A stretch of DNA of 64,000 nucleotides, from the NCBI GenBank assembly GCA_002307185.1, contig DBTT01000046.1:1-64000 (forward strand), in the 5' to 3' direction. The stretch's first letter is position 1, and every line of letters begins with the position of its first letter. Source of the DNA: Bacteroidales bacterium UBA1309. GTDB lineage: Bacteria; Bacteroidota; Bacteroidia; Bacteroidales; Dysgonomonadaceae. A program made the position numbers and the translations under genes. Below the pieces are notes generated by a model. It saw only the letters and a program-made list of their open reading frames with translations. It searched no databases and was not told the origin of the DNA. This document shows, in pieces, positions 26,097 to 34,975 of this stretch.

Positions 26097-26163
26097 GGAA
26101 GGTATGTCTGATAGCCATGTACAATATATGTAAGCCTTTCTCACGCAGAGAAAGGCTTTTTTT
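26093..26163 (+). promoter_or_regulatory. Transcription attenuator of the ilv operon
   Basis: Two exclusive structures are visible. The terminator pairs AAGCCTTTCTC (26132-26142) with GAGAAAGGCTT (26148-26158) and is followed by TTTTT. The antiterminator pairs GTGAGGAAGG (26093-26102) with CCTTTCTCAC (26135-26144), ten pairs with one G-U, and can add TGC (26088-26090) with GCA (26145-26147). The leader stop codon (26094-26096) lies in the antiterminator arm, so a ribosome reaching the stop blocks it and favours termination, while one stalled on the Leu/Val/Ile codons leaves it free. ATGGCTAT (26040-26047) is also complementary to ATAGCCAT (26111-26118), a possible extra switch. Confidence 0.85.
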
Positions 26164-26189
26164 ATGTCTAAAAAAACAAAACAATAGAA

Positions 26190-28013
26190 ATGGAATTGAG
26201 AAGTTTGACCACTACAAAAGGTCGCAGAATGGCCGGAGCCAGAGCCCTGTGGAAAGCCAACGGCATGAAAGAAGATCAAATGGGAAAACCATTGATTGCG
26301 ATAGTCAATTCATTTACGCAGTTTGTCCCCGGACATGTGCATTTGCACGAAGTGGGACAAATGGTAAAAAAGGAAATCGAAAAACTCGGTTGCTTCGCGG
26401 CCGAATTCAATACCATCGCGATAGACGATGGAATAGCCATGGGACACGATGGAATGCTTTATTCCCTGCCCTCCCGCGATTTGATTGCCGACAGCATCGA
26501 ATACATGGTGAACGCGCATAAAGCCGATGCGATGATTTGCATCAGCAATTGTGATAAAATCACTCCTGGAATGCTCATTGCAGCTATGCGTCTAAATATT
26601 CCAGCCATTTTTGTTTCGGGAGGGCCTATGGAAGCCGGGAAGCTTGGTGACAAGCAGCTCGACTTGGTGGATGCCATGATAAAATCTGCCGATTCCACCA
26701 TTTCGGACAAAGACGTAAATGCCATTGAAAGAGCAGCTTGCCCAACATGTGGTTCTTGCTCAGGTATGTTTACAGCCAATTCGATGAATTGCTTGAACGA
26801 AGCCATTGGTTTGGGATTGCCCGGAAACGGAACGATTGTCGCAACCCACGCCAACCGCCTGCAACTGTTCAACGATGCCGCAAAAATCATAGTTGAAAAC
26901 GCATACAAATACTACCGGGATGGAGACGACACCGTCCTACCCCGTTCGATTGCTTCCAAAACAGCTTTTCTCAATGCAATGAGATTGGATATAGCCATGG
27001 GAGGGTCCACAAATACGATTCTTCACCTGCTGGCTATCGCTCACGAAGCAGAAGTAGATTTCAAGATGGCAGACATTGATGAGCTTTCCCGCAAAACCCC
27101 TTGCCTCTGCAAAGTTGCGCCAAACAGCGAAAAATACCACATTCAAGACGTAAACCGCGCGGGCGGAATCATGGGAATTCTTGGAGAATTGGCAAAAGGG
27201 GGACTGATCGACACAAGTGTACATCGTGCGGATGGCTTGACATTGCAGCAAGCCATTGAGAAATACTCCATCACAGGAAACGCTTTGGATGCCGAAGCCG
27301 AACGGATCTACAGTTCCGCTCCTGCCAACCGCTTCAATTTGGTGATGGGTTCGCAGAATGAAAAGTTCGACACATTGGACAAAGACCGAGTCAGCGGGTG
27401 CATCCGCGATATGGAACATGCCTACACCAAAGATGGAGGATTGGCCATCCTCAAAGGGAATATCGCCTTGGACGGTTGCGTGGTGAAAACTGCCGGTGTG
27501 GACGAAAGCATCTTCAAATTCAGCGGAACAGCCAAAGTTTTCCATTCGCAAGATGCAGCGTGTGAAGGAATCTTGAGAGACGAAGTGAAAGCCGGAGACG
27601 TAGTCGTGATTATCTACGAAGGACCTAAAGGAGGACCGGGAATGCAGGAAATGCTTTATCCTACATCCTATATCAAATCCAAACATTTGGGAAAAGAATG
27701 CGCCCTCATCACCGACGGACGTTTTTCGGGAGGAACTTCGGGATTATCTATCGGACACGTTTCGCCGGAAGCCGCTTCAGGAGGAGCTATTGGATTGATA
27801 AAAGACGGCGACATCATTGACATTGACATTCCAAATCGTTCTATCCAACTCAAGATAAGCCATGAGGAATTGGAAAAGCGCCGCCAAGAAGAACTCGCCA
27901 AGGGAAGCCTTGCTTTCAAACCTAATCGTGAACGAAACGTTTCAAAAGCCCTGAAAGCTTATGCAAGCATGGTGAGTTCGGCCGATTTGGGTGGCGTCAG
28001 ATTGATTGACTAA
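26190..28013 (+). CDS. ilvD: Dihydroxy-acid dehydratase
   Basis: The 607-residue enzyme removes water from 2,3-dihydroxyisovalerate or its methylvalerate analogue, the third common step of valine and isoleucine synthesis. Cluster ligands are seen in CDKITPGM (C121) and CPTCGSCSG (from C184). The position that is cysteine in [2Fe-2S] enzymes is in a PGHVHL segment (47-52) as in E. coli IlvD, so this is the oxygen-sensitive [4Fe-4S] type, fitting an anaerobe. It is the first structural gene after the attenuator. Confidence 0.97.
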   Translation: MELRSLTTTKGRRMAGARALWKANGMKEDQMGKPLIAIVNSFTQFVPGHVHLHEVGQMVKKEIEKLGCFAAEFNTIAIDDGIAMGHDGMLYSLPSRDLIADSIEYMVNAHKADAMICISNCDKITPGMLIAAMRLNIPAIFVSGGPMEAGKLGDKQLDLVDAMIKSADSTISDKDVNAIERAACPTCGSCSGMFTANSMNCLNEAIGLGLPGNGTIVATHANRLQLFNDAAKIIVENAYKYYRDGDDTVLPRSIASKTAFLNAMRLDIAMGGSTNTILHLLAIAHEAEVDFKMADIDELSRKTPCLCKVAPNSEKYHIQDVNRAGGIMGILGELAKGGLIDTSVHRADGLTLQQAIEKYSITGNALDAEAERIYSSAPANRFNLVMGSQNEKFDTLDKDRVSGCIRDMEHAYTKDGGLAILKGNIALDGCVVKTAGVDESIFKFSGTAKVFHSQDAACEGILRDEVKAGDVVVIIYEGPKGGPGMQEMLYPTSYIKSKHLGKECALITDGRFSGGTSGLSIGHVSPEAASGGAIGLIKDGDIIDIDIPNRSIQLKISHEELEKRRQEELAKGSLAFKPNRERNVSKALKAYASMVSSADLGGVRLID

Positions 28014-28096
28014 TAATGAAAAACATACCATATTTAAGAAAGAGCTAAAAGTGTATTAGCTGAGTTATTTATAAAAATTGTAAAACCAACACCTAT

Positions 28097-29797
28097 ATGT
28101 CAAAAGAGATTACAGGAAGTGAAGCCTTGATTCTTTCATTATTAAATGAAGGAGTTGACACTATTTTCGGGTATCCAGGTGGTGCCATCATGCCCGTTTT
28201 TGACTGTTTATACGACTATCGAAATAAAATAAACCACATTCTCGTGCGCCATGAACAAGGAGCAACCCATGCAGCCGAAGGATATGCAAGAACATCCGGC
28301 AAGGTGGGTGTGGCTCTGGTGACTTCGGGCCCTGGCGCAACCAATACGATTACGGGAATCGCTGATGCGATGATCGACAGCACGCCCATGATCGTGATTT
28401 CGGGCCAAGTAGCATCCTCACTTTTGGGAAGCGATGCGTTTCAGGAAGCCGACGTGGTAGGCATATCCCAACCGGTGACCAAATGGGCCTATCAAATCAG
28501 ACGTCCCGAAGACATTGCCTGGGCTGTGGCGAGGGCATTCTACATTGCCGCATCTGGCCGTCCGGGACCTGTGTTGTTAGATATAACGAAAGATGCACAA
28601 TTCGGAAAAGTCTCAAATTACGAGTACAAAAAGGCATCATTCATCAGAAGCTACCAACCTATTCCCGAAGTGAATATTCCGGCAATTGAAGAAGCTGCCA
28701 AACTAATCAACCAGGCCAAGAAGCCTTATGCGCTGGTAGGCCAGGGAGTGATTCTGGGAGGAGCTGAAAAAGAATTGCTCACTTTCTTAGAAAAAGCTGG
28801 GATCCCAGCCGCATCTACCGTTTTGGGGCTTTCGGCAATGCCCACAGACCACCCTTTGCACGTGGGAATGTTGGGAATGCACGGCAACATAGGTCCTAAT
28901 CAGAAAACCAACGAATGCGATGTGCTGATTGCCATTGGAATGCGTTTCGACGACCGGGTAACCGGCGACCTGAAAACCTACGCCAAACAGGCTAAAGTGA
29001 TCCACTTCGATATCGATCCTGCCGAGATAGACAAAAACGTGTATGCCCACGTAAAAGTGCTGGGCGACGCGAAACAAACACTGGCTGCCATTACTGAAAA
29101 AATCGAGGAAAACAACCACAAAGATTGGCTCCAAGAATTCAGGGCTTGCGACCAACGGGAATACGACGCTGTGATCAAATACGAACTTTATCCAACTACT
29201 GGGCAGTTGAAAATGGGCGAGGTGATTCGAAAAGTATCGGAAGCCACTGATAACAAAGCAGTCTTAGTGACCGATGTTGGCCAGCACCAGATGATGGGAG
29301 TCCGTTATTTTAAATATTCACAATCCCGCAGCGTAGTAACGTCGGGAGGATTGGGCACGATGGGATTCGGCCTGCCTGCTGCCATCGGAGCCAAATACGG
29401 CACTCCAGAACGCACAGTTTGCCTATTCGTGGGAGACGGCGGCATCCAAATGACCATCCAAGAGCTTGGGGTGATTATGCAATACGGCGTGAATGTAAAG
29501 ATCATCCTTCTCAACAACCACTTCTTGGGGATGGTTCGCCAGTGGCAAGAACTATTCTTTGAAGAAAGGTATTCCGAAACGGTGATGACCAATCCTGATT
29601 TTGTGAAAATATCCAATGCCTACGACATTCCGGCAAGAAAGGTGGAAACCCGCGAAGAATTGGACGATGCCATTGCCGAAATGCTAAACTACGACGGAGC
29701 TTACTTGCTGGATGTGCAGGTGGAAACTAAAGGAATGGTGTATCCGATGGTTCCGGCTGGAACGTGCGTCACAAATATCCTGTTGGGGAATGAGTAA
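28097..29797 (+). CDS. ilvB: Acetolactate synthase, catalytic (large) subunit
   Basis: The 566-residue TPP enzyme condenses two pyruvates, or pyruvate and 2-oxobutyrate, in the first common step of branched-chain amino-acid synthesis. The TPP-activating glutamate lies in RHEQGATHAAEGYAR, the FAD-region in the middle third, and the TPP-Mg motif GDGGIQMTIQEL...LLNNHFLG near the C-terminus. It starts 83 nt after ilvD, and its stop overlaps the VOC gene by 8 nt (ATGAGTAA). Its regulatory partner ilvN lies one gene further on. Confidence 0.97.
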   Translation: MSKEITGSEALILSLLNEGVDTIFGYPGGAIMPVFDCLYDYRNKINHILVRHEQGATHAAEGYARTSGKVGVALVTSGPGATNTITGIADAMIDSTPMIVISGQVASSLLGSDAFQEADVVGISQPVTKWAYQIRRPEDIAWAVARAFYIAASGRPGPVLLDITKDAQFGKVSNYEYKKASFIRSYQPIPEVNIPAIEEAAKLINQAKKPYALVGQGVILGGAEKELLTFLEKAGIPAASTVLGLSAMPTDHPLHVGMLGMHGNIGPNQKTNECDVLIAIGMRFDDRVTGDLKTYAKQAKVIHFDIDPAEIDKNVYAHVKVLGDAKQTLAAITEKIEENNHKDWLQEFRACDQREYDAVIKYELYPTTGQLKMGEVIRKVSEATDNKAVLVTDVGQHQMMGVRYFKYSQSRSVVTSGGLGTMGFGLPAAIGAKYGTPERTVCLFVGDGGIQMTIQELGVIMQYGVNVKIILLNNHFLGMVRQWQELFFEERYSETVMTNPDFVKISNAYDIPARKVETREELDDAIAEMLNYDGAYLLDVQVETKGMVYPMVPAGTCVTNILLGNE

Positions 29798-30185
29798 TTT
29801 GAAAAGCATTCATCATGCAGCAATCATCTGTTCCGATTACGAAAAGTCAAAAGACTTTTATGTAAGCAAATTGGGATGCAAGATCATTGCCGAGACGTTT
29901 CGCGAAGCGAGAAATTCCTATAAATTGGATTTGCAAATAGGTGAAGGCGGGGGACAGATCGAACTCTTTTCGTTCGAAAATCCTCCGAAAAGGGCAAGTT
30001 GGCCCGAAGCCTGTGGTTTGCGCCATCTTGCTTTCGTGACTAACAACATCGAAAAGTCTGTTGCAGACTTGAATGCCAAAGGCATAGAAACCGAACCGAT
30101 ACGCCTGGATGAAATCACAGGGAAACGATTCGTCTTTTTTGATGATCCCGACAACTTACCTTTAGAATTATATGAATTAGAATAA
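29790..30185 (+). CDS. VOC-family (glyoxalase/YaeR-like) metalloprotein inside the ilv operon
   Basis: The 131-residue protein starts at the ATG that overlaps the ilvB stop codon, so it is translationally coupled to ilvB. It has the two beta-alpha-beta-beta-beta units of the VOC superfamily, with likely metal ligands in SIHHAAI, GGQIELFSF, LRHLAFVT and LPLELYELE. The closest familiar group is YaeR/SMU1112c, whose function is unknown. Its position between the two acetolactate-synthase subunits is unusual and suggests a link to pyruvate, acetolactate or reactive-aldehyde chemistry; this is inference. Confidence 0.88.
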   Translation: MSNLKSIHHAAIICSDYEKSKDFYVSKLGCKIIAETFREARNSYKLDLQIGEGGGQIELFSFENPPKRASWPEACGLRHLAFVTNNIEKSVADLNAKGIETEPIRLDEITGKRFVFFDDPDNLPLELYELE

Positions 30186-30221
30186 GTGAATATGCCAATA
30201 GGTGATCGAATCATTGGATAG

Positions 30222-30255
30222 GCTGATTTGCAAATTCGCAAATTTGCAAATCAGC
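30222..30255 (+). repeat. Perfect hairpin before ilvN
   Basis: GCTGATTTGCAAATT (30222-30236) and AATTTGCAAATCAGC (30241-30255) pair over 15 bp with loop CGCA. No T-run follows, so it is probably not a terminator. It may stabilise the message or be a dispersed intergenic repeat. Confidence 0.6.
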
Positions 30256-30290
30256 AAATTTACTAATACGTAAACAAAGACTTAAAATAT

Positions 30291-30833
30291 ATGGAAAATA
30301 AAACGTTATTTACCGTAACAATTTTTTCAGAAAACACAGCAGGCTTGTTGAGCCAGGTGACGAGTGTTTTCACACGGAGACAATTGAATATTGAAACCCT
30401 TTCCGTCTCTCCCTCCGCCTTGGAAGGAATTCACAAATTCACAGTAACCACCTTTAGCACCAAAGAAGAAATAGAGAAAGTGGTGAAACAAATAGACAAG
30501 AAAGTGGATATACTGAAAGCCTATTTCAACACTGACGAAGAATTGGTCCATCAGGAAATAGCGCTCTACAAATTGTCCACACCCGAGTTCCTGCGCATTC
30601 CTTCGGTGGAAGAGCTTATTCGCAAATACAATGCCCAAATCCTGGACATCACGGAAACATATGTGGTGATTCAAAAAACAGGATATTATGCTGAAACACA
30701 AAGCTTATTCAAAGAGTTGAGCGAGCTAATCGGGGTATTGCAATTCATCCGTTCGGGACGTGTGGCTATCACCAAGTCAAAAACGGAACGCTTGAGCGAC
30801 ATGTTGCAAAGCTTGGATAAAAAACAGAAATAG
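30291..30833 (+). CDS. ilvN: Acetolactate synthase, regulatory (small) subunit
   Basis: The 180-residue protein has the N-terminal ACT domain (TVTIFSENTAGLLSQVTSVFTRR, residues 6-80) that binds valine for feedback inhibition. A C-terminal IlvN/ALS-SS-type domain follows (ETYVVIQKTGYYAETQSLFKEL). It activates IlvB and confers end-product control. It is separated from ilvB by the VOC gene and a strong hairpin. Confidence 0.95.
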   Translation: MENKTLFTVTIFSENTAGLLSQVTSVFTRRQLNIETLSVSPSALEGIHKFTVTTFSTKEEIEKVVKQIDKKVDILKAYFNTDEELVHQEIALYKLSTPEFLRIPSVEELIRKYNAQILDITETYVVIQKTGYYAETQSLFKELSELIGVLQFIRSGRVAITKSKTERLSDMLQSLDKKQK

Positions 30834-30905
30834 TATCTATTTTGGGCATCTTTTCATTATCTTTGCCAAGCTTTTTTGAAAGCTATTGCATTATACGTAA
30901 ATAAA

Positions 30906-31679
30906 ATGCTAAATACGGTTGGTTCATATACATTCACAATAGATGCTTATCTAAGTGATTTTCGGGGAAAGGCCACCTTGCCCATGATTGGCGGATTCCT
31001 GCTACAAGCAGCCTCCAAACACGCAGAAGAGCGTGGATTTGGATATTCGGTCATGACGGAAAGAGGAAAAGCGTGGGTGCTTAGCCGGATGTATATCCAA
31101 ATATGTGAATACCCGACCAACGAAACACAAATCTCAGTAAACACTTGGGTGACAGATATCAATAAGCTTTTCACGGAAAGATGCTTTTCTATCGAGGACA
31201 AAAACGGCAGGGAAATTGGATTTGCCCGCTCCCTTTGGGCTGCCTTAGATGTGGAAACACGCAGGCCAACCAATATTTTAGATCTGGGAGAATTGACTGG
31301 ATATATCTGTAAGAAAACATGCCCGATTGAACCGATTTCCAAGATTGGCCAACCAAAGGAGGAAGCGAAATTGCGGAGTGAATTCACCGTACAATACAGC
31401 GACATTGACATCAACAAGCATTTGAACAGCATGAAATACATCGAGCACTTTGTGGATGTGTTTTCTATTGAAATGTATCATGATAAAGAGATTCGGGACT
31501 TCAATGTCAACTACCTTTTTGAAGGACATTATGGTGAAAAACTCCAAGTCTTAGAAACTGGCATCGAACCGGATGTTTTCACCCTGACTATGAAAAATGC
31601 TGAAAAAGCAATCTGCTTGGCAAAAGTGGGATGGGCACAACCCGTAGGGGATACAGTGTCCCTTCTAAAAACGAAATAA
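30906..31679 (+). CDS. Acyl-ACP thioesterase (FatA/FatB-type, PF01643)
   Basis: The 257-residue protein from the ATG at 30906 has two hot-dog domains. The first contains GFLLQAASKHAEERGFG. The second contains the conserved VQYSDIDINKHLNSMKYIEHFVD with the catalytic asparagine/histidine region. The family hydrolyses acyl-ACP to free fatty acids. Presence in an ilv operon is seen in other Bacteroidales, possibly because branched-chain keto acids prime iso-fatty acids; that reason is inference. A non-ATG extension upstream is not supported. Confidence 0.92.
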   Translation: MLNTVGSYTFTIDAYLSDFRGKATLPMIGGFLLQAASKHAEERGFGYSVMTERGKAWVLSRMYIQICEYPTNETQISVNTWVTDINKLFTERCFSIEDKNGREIGFARSLWAALDVETRRPTNILDLGELTGYICKKTCPIEPISKIGQPKEEAKLRSEFTVQYSDIDINKHLNSMKYIEHFVDVFSIEMYHDKEIRDFNVNYLFEGHYGEKLQVLETGIEPDVFTLTMKNAEKAICLAKVGWAQPVGDTVSLLKTK

Positions 31680-31716
31680 ATCATTTTAATAATTTATAAT
31701 CAAACAAAAAAAGAAA

Positions 31717-32763
31717 ATGGCTGAAATGAATTTTGGAGGAGTAACCGAAAATGTGGTTACCCGTGAAGAATTTCCATTGGAAAAAGCAAGAGAAGTATTG
31801 AAAAACGAAACTATCGCCGTTATTGGTTACGGAGTGCAAGGCCCTGGACAATCTTTGAATCTTCGCGACAACGGTTTCAACGTGATCGTTGGACAACGCA
31901 AAGGTGGAAAGACTTGGGACAAAGCTGTTGCTGATGGTTGGGTTCCCGGAGAAACATTGTTTGATATCGAAGAAGCTGCCGAACGTGCAACAATCATCCA
32001 ATACCTGCTTTCTGATGCTGCTCAAATCGAGGTGTGGCCACGGTTGAAACCTTATCTGACTGCCGGAAAAGCGCTATATTTCTCCCATGGATTTGGCATC
32101 ACTTACAAAGAACGCACAGGCATCGTTCCTTCTGCCGACATCGACGTTATCTTGGTGGCTCCCAAAGGTTCGGGAACAAGCTTGAGACGTATGTTCCTCG
32201 AAGGACGTGGATTGAATTCCAGCTATGCCATCTTCCAAGATGCAACTGGCAAGGCTTTCGACCGCACGGTAGCTTTGGGCATCGGCGTAGGTTCAGGATA
32301 TTTGTTCGAAACAACTTTCAAACGTGAAGTTTATTCCGACTTGACAGGTGAACGCGGAACGTTGATGGGTGCTATCCAAGGACTTTTGTTGGCGCAATAC
32401 GAAGTACTTCGTGAAAACGGTCACACTCCATCCGAAGCTTTCAACGAAACTGTAGAGGAATTGACTCAATCGTTGATGCCTTTGTTTGCTGAAAAGGGAA
32501 TGGACTGGATGTATGCCAACTGTTCTACTACTGCTCAACGCGGTGCGTTGGATTGGATGGGTCCTTTCCACGACGCTACCAAACCCGTTTTTGCTAAATT
32601 GTATTCTGAAGTGGCTGTCGGAAACGAAGCCCAACGTTCTATCGACACAAACTCCAAACCTGACTACCGTGATGGTTTGGAAAAAGAGTTGGCCGCTCTT
32701 CGTGAAAGTGAAATGTGGCAAGCAGGTGCAGTGGTTCGCAAACTGCGTCCAGAAAACAACTAA
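31717..32763 (+). CDS. ilvC: Ketol-acid reductoisomerase
   Basis: The 348-residue enzyme isomerises and reduces acetolactate or acetohydroxybutyrate, the second step of the pathway. The nucleotide motif is GYGVQGPGQSLNLRDNG, and the catalytic region contains HGFGITYKER, a LVAPKGSG block and an ERGTLMGAIQGLL segment. It is the last gene of the operon and is followed by a strong terminator. Confidence 0.97.
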   Translation: MAEMNFGGVTENVVTREEFPLEKAREVLKNETIAVIGYGVQGPGQSLNLRDNGFNVIVGQRKGGKTWDKAVADGWVPGETLFDIEEAAERATIIQYLLSDAAQIEVWPRLKPYLTAGKALYFSHGFGITYKERTGIVPSADIDVILVAPKGSGTSLRRMFLEGRGLNSSYAIFQDATGKAFDRTVALGIGVGSGYLFETTFKREVYSDLTGERGTLMGAIQGLLLAQYEVLRENGHTPSEAFNETVEELTQSLMPLFAEKGMDWMYANCSTTAQRGALDWMGPFHDATKPVFAKLYSEVAVGNEAQRSIDTNSKPDYRDGLEKELAALRESEMWQAGAVVRKLRPENN

Positions 32764-32794
32764 TGGATTGATCAACTTTCCACTATAAGTCAGA

Positions 32795-32830
32795 ACCCGT
32801 CTTGAACATGCCATTCAAGATGGGTTTTTT
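32795..32830 (+). terminator. Terminator of the ilv operon
   Basis: ACCCGTCTTGAA and TTCAAGATGGGT form a 12-bp stem (one G-U) with a 6-nt loop, followed by TTTTTTG. Confidence 0.85.
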
Positions 32831-32997
32831 GTTTTAAATCATTGCACGCACTCCACCGAAAACTACTTCAAACATCCACGCACCCACAGGGTGAATAGTT
32901 CATTTTTCGAATTAACTGGACAGCTCAGGCTCACCTAGTACGCATCATCCGCACCTTATTTTCATAAAAAAAATTAAATATAGCTTCGAAACACCCA

Positions 32998-33043
32998 AAT
33001 TCTACGAAATATTCGTAGAATTGCATTACGAAATATTCGTAAT
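32998..33043 (+). promoter_or_regulatory. Double palindromic operator upstream of the BlaI-type regulator
   Basis: Two palindromes share the core TACGAAATATTCGTA. The first (32998-33022) has perfect 11-bp arms AATTCTACGAA/TTCGTAGAATT and the second (33025-33043) 8-bp arms ATTACGAA/TTCGTAAT, both around ATA. Their centres are 24 bp apart and they lie 52 nt before the start codon. BlaI/MecI repressors are known to bind paired dyads in front of their own genes, so autoregulation is the natural reading. Confidence 0.75.
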
Positions 33044-33094
33044 TTATTTACAAACGAGATATTTAACTCTATAAACCTATAAAACAAGTAGAAA

Positions 33095-33454
33095 ATGGAT
33101 GAAAAACTCACAAATCAGGAAGAAGAATTGATGCTAATCATTTACAAATTGGGGAGAGGTTATATCCGCGATTTTGTGGCAGAAATGGACGACCCGAAAC
33201 CGCCTTACACAACCGTTGCTTCCATAGCAAAAAACTTGCAACGAAAAGGATATCTAAAAGTATCCCAAAAAGGCAACGTGTATGAATACATCCCGGTGGT
33301 GGAGGAAAGCAAGTTCAAAGCACAGCGTGTTTCGAACATGGTGAACAACTATTTTGAAAATTCCTACAAAGAGCTGGTGAGCTTCTTTGCCCAAAAAAGG
33401 AAAATATCAGCAGAAGAATTACAGGAAATAATTAACCTCATCGAGAAAAAATGA
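33095..33454 (+). CDS. BlaI/MecI-family transcriptional repressor
   Basis: The 119-residue protein has the winged-helix of the Penicillinase_R family (EEELMLIIYKLGRGYIRDFV through TTVASIAKNLQRKGYL, residues 8-58) and a C-terminal dimerisation helix. The partner metallopeptidase starts within its stop codon (ATGA overlap), so the two are made together. In such pairs the peptidase triggers cleavage of the repressor. No beta-lactamase gene is nearby, so the regulon is unknown. Confidence 0.93.
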   Translation: MDEKLTNQEEELMLIIYKLGRGYIRDFVAEMDDPKPPYTTVASIAKNLQRKGYLKVSQKGNVYEYIPVVEESKFKAQRVSNMVNNYFENSYKELVSFFAQKRKISAEELQEIINLIEKK

Positions 33455-34947
33455 ACAGCCAGCTAACCTATCTCTTACAAGTGAATATTGGCCTCCTTTT
33501 GTTTTACGGATGCTATCGCTTGTTTTTCGTGCGCGATACGTTTTGGAATACGCACCGGATGTGCCTGCTGTTGAGCATAGCCATTCCAGTTGTTGCGCCT
33601 TTAGTTCCATCCGACCTTTTTTCTGCCTATTATCCAAAAGCTACGGACATCAATTTAGTGAAAGAGGTGGCGGCACTTCCTGAAGTTGTAGTCACGGCTG
33701 CAACGTCTCAGCAATATAAATCAGGAATAAATCTGTTTACCCTGATTGGGGTCATACACGTGGTGGTCACTGGATTTTTCCTTGTGCGCTTTGCTACAAG
33801 ATTGGCAAGTATTGTCAAATTCAGGATACAGGGCGAAGAAACCAAGCTGATGGGAATTCCGGTCATAGCCATACAAAAAGAGGCTGCCCCGTTTTCATTC
33901 TTCGGGCTTATTTTTCTGAACCCAAGCCTCTATTCACAACAAGAAACCAAGCAGATCTTGGAACACGAACAAGCCCATTCACGCCAATGGCACAGCTTGG
34001 ACATCGTAATTGCTGAAATTGCCAGTTGCCTGTTCTGGTTCAACCCTGCCATCTGGCTCTTGAAACGGGAAATCCGCAACAACCACGAGTTTCTTGCCGA
34101 CCAAGGGGTACTACATGCAGGAATCGATGTAAAAGATTACCAATACCATTTATTACAAGCAACTTACTTAATTCCAGAGGGAAGCCTCGGAAACCAATTT
34201 AATGTTTCACCTTTAAAAAAACGTATTATGATGATGAACCGAAAAAAATCCGCACAAATCGCATGCTTGAAGTACATGCTGATCGCCCCACTTTCCTTGG
34301 CTTTGGCTTTTGCGGCAAGTGCACAGGCCATTGAAAAGAACGTACCCGCTATCGATGGCATGATTGATTTGCCTCAAGTCAATTTGGCATCATTGCCAGT
34401 AGAAAAACCCGCCCCCTCCCCGAAGGTGGATCCAGTGAAAGTATCCGAACCACAAGAGGCTACTAAACCTGTTGAAATCCAAAAGACAGCCAAACAAGAA
34501 GATGCCGCTCAACCACAATATCCGGGTGGAGAACGTAAGTTGATGGAATATATAGCAAGAAACATCAAGTATCCGGTGGTAGCTGCAGAAAATGGAATTC
34601 AGGGAATTGTAGTCATCCGCTTCGAAGTGGCTGAATCGGGAAAAGTTACCAATGCAAAAGTGTTCAGTTCCAATTTTAAAGTCTCGGCAAAGTCCAAAAA
34701 TGGCACGGGAACTACAGCGGAAACAGAAAAAGACAAACCAGGCCAAGACATTCGCCTGGATGAAGTAGTCGTAACAGCATATGCGAGTGGAAAAAAAGTC
34801 GCTACTACCGACAATCCCAACATGACAGCTTTAGAAAACGAGGCTCTTCGCCTGGTCAACAACATGGAAAATTGGATTCCGGCACGAAAGGATGGAAAAG
34901 CTATTGCCGCAACCTACACTTTGCCCATAAAGTACAGATTGCAATAA
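33451..34947 (+). CDS. BlaR1/MecR1-type M56 metallopeptidase with C-terminal TonB-like domain
   Basis: The 498-residue inner-membrane protein has several N-terminal transmembrane segments and the zinc site HEQAH (172-176) with the third ligand in NNHEFLAD (E213). A further membrane segment lies near residues 270-290. A proline/lysine-rich periplasmic stretch and a TonB C-terminal-like domain (QYPGGERKLMEYIARNIKYPVVA, about 350-495) follow. It lacks the penicillin-binding sensor of BlaR1. EVVVTA occurs twice (79-84 and near 430), resembling a motif at the start of SusC-type receptors. It probably senses envelope state and inactivates the BlaI-type repressor. Confidence 0.88.
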   Translation: MNSQLTYLLQVNIGLLLFYGCYRLFFVRDTFWNTHRMCLLLSIAIPVVAPLVPSDLFSAYYPKATDINLVKEVAALPEVVVTAATSQQYKSGINLFTLIGVIHVVVTGFFLVRFATRLASIVKFRIQGEETKLMGIPVIAIQKEAAPFSFFGLIFLNPSLYSQQETKQILEHEQAHSRQWHSLDIVIAEIASCLFWFNPAIWLLKREIRNNHEFLADQGVLHAGIDVKDYQYHLLQATYLIPEGSLGNQFNVSPLKKRIMMMNRKKSAQIACLKYMLIAPLSLALAFAASAQAIEKNVPAIDGMIDLPQVNLASLPVEKPAPSPKVDPVKVSEPQEATKPVEIQKTAKQEDAAQPQYPGGERKLMEYIARNIKYPVVAAENGIQGIVVIRFEVAESGKVTNAKVFSSNFKVSAKSKNGTGTTAETEKDKPGQDIRLDEVVVTAYASGKKVATTDNPNMTALENEALRLVNNMENWIPARKDGKAIAATYTLPIKYRLQ

Positions 34948-34975
34948 ACATGAATCGATATAGGAAAAAATAAAA

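Larger units (their letters stand above)
32764..33094. other. Intergenic region, 331 nt: ilv terminator and blaI-type operator
   Basis: The 5' part holds the ilvC terminator. The 3' part holds two related palindromes (32998-33043) before the BlaI-type gene. No gene is seen between them. Confidence 0.7.
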
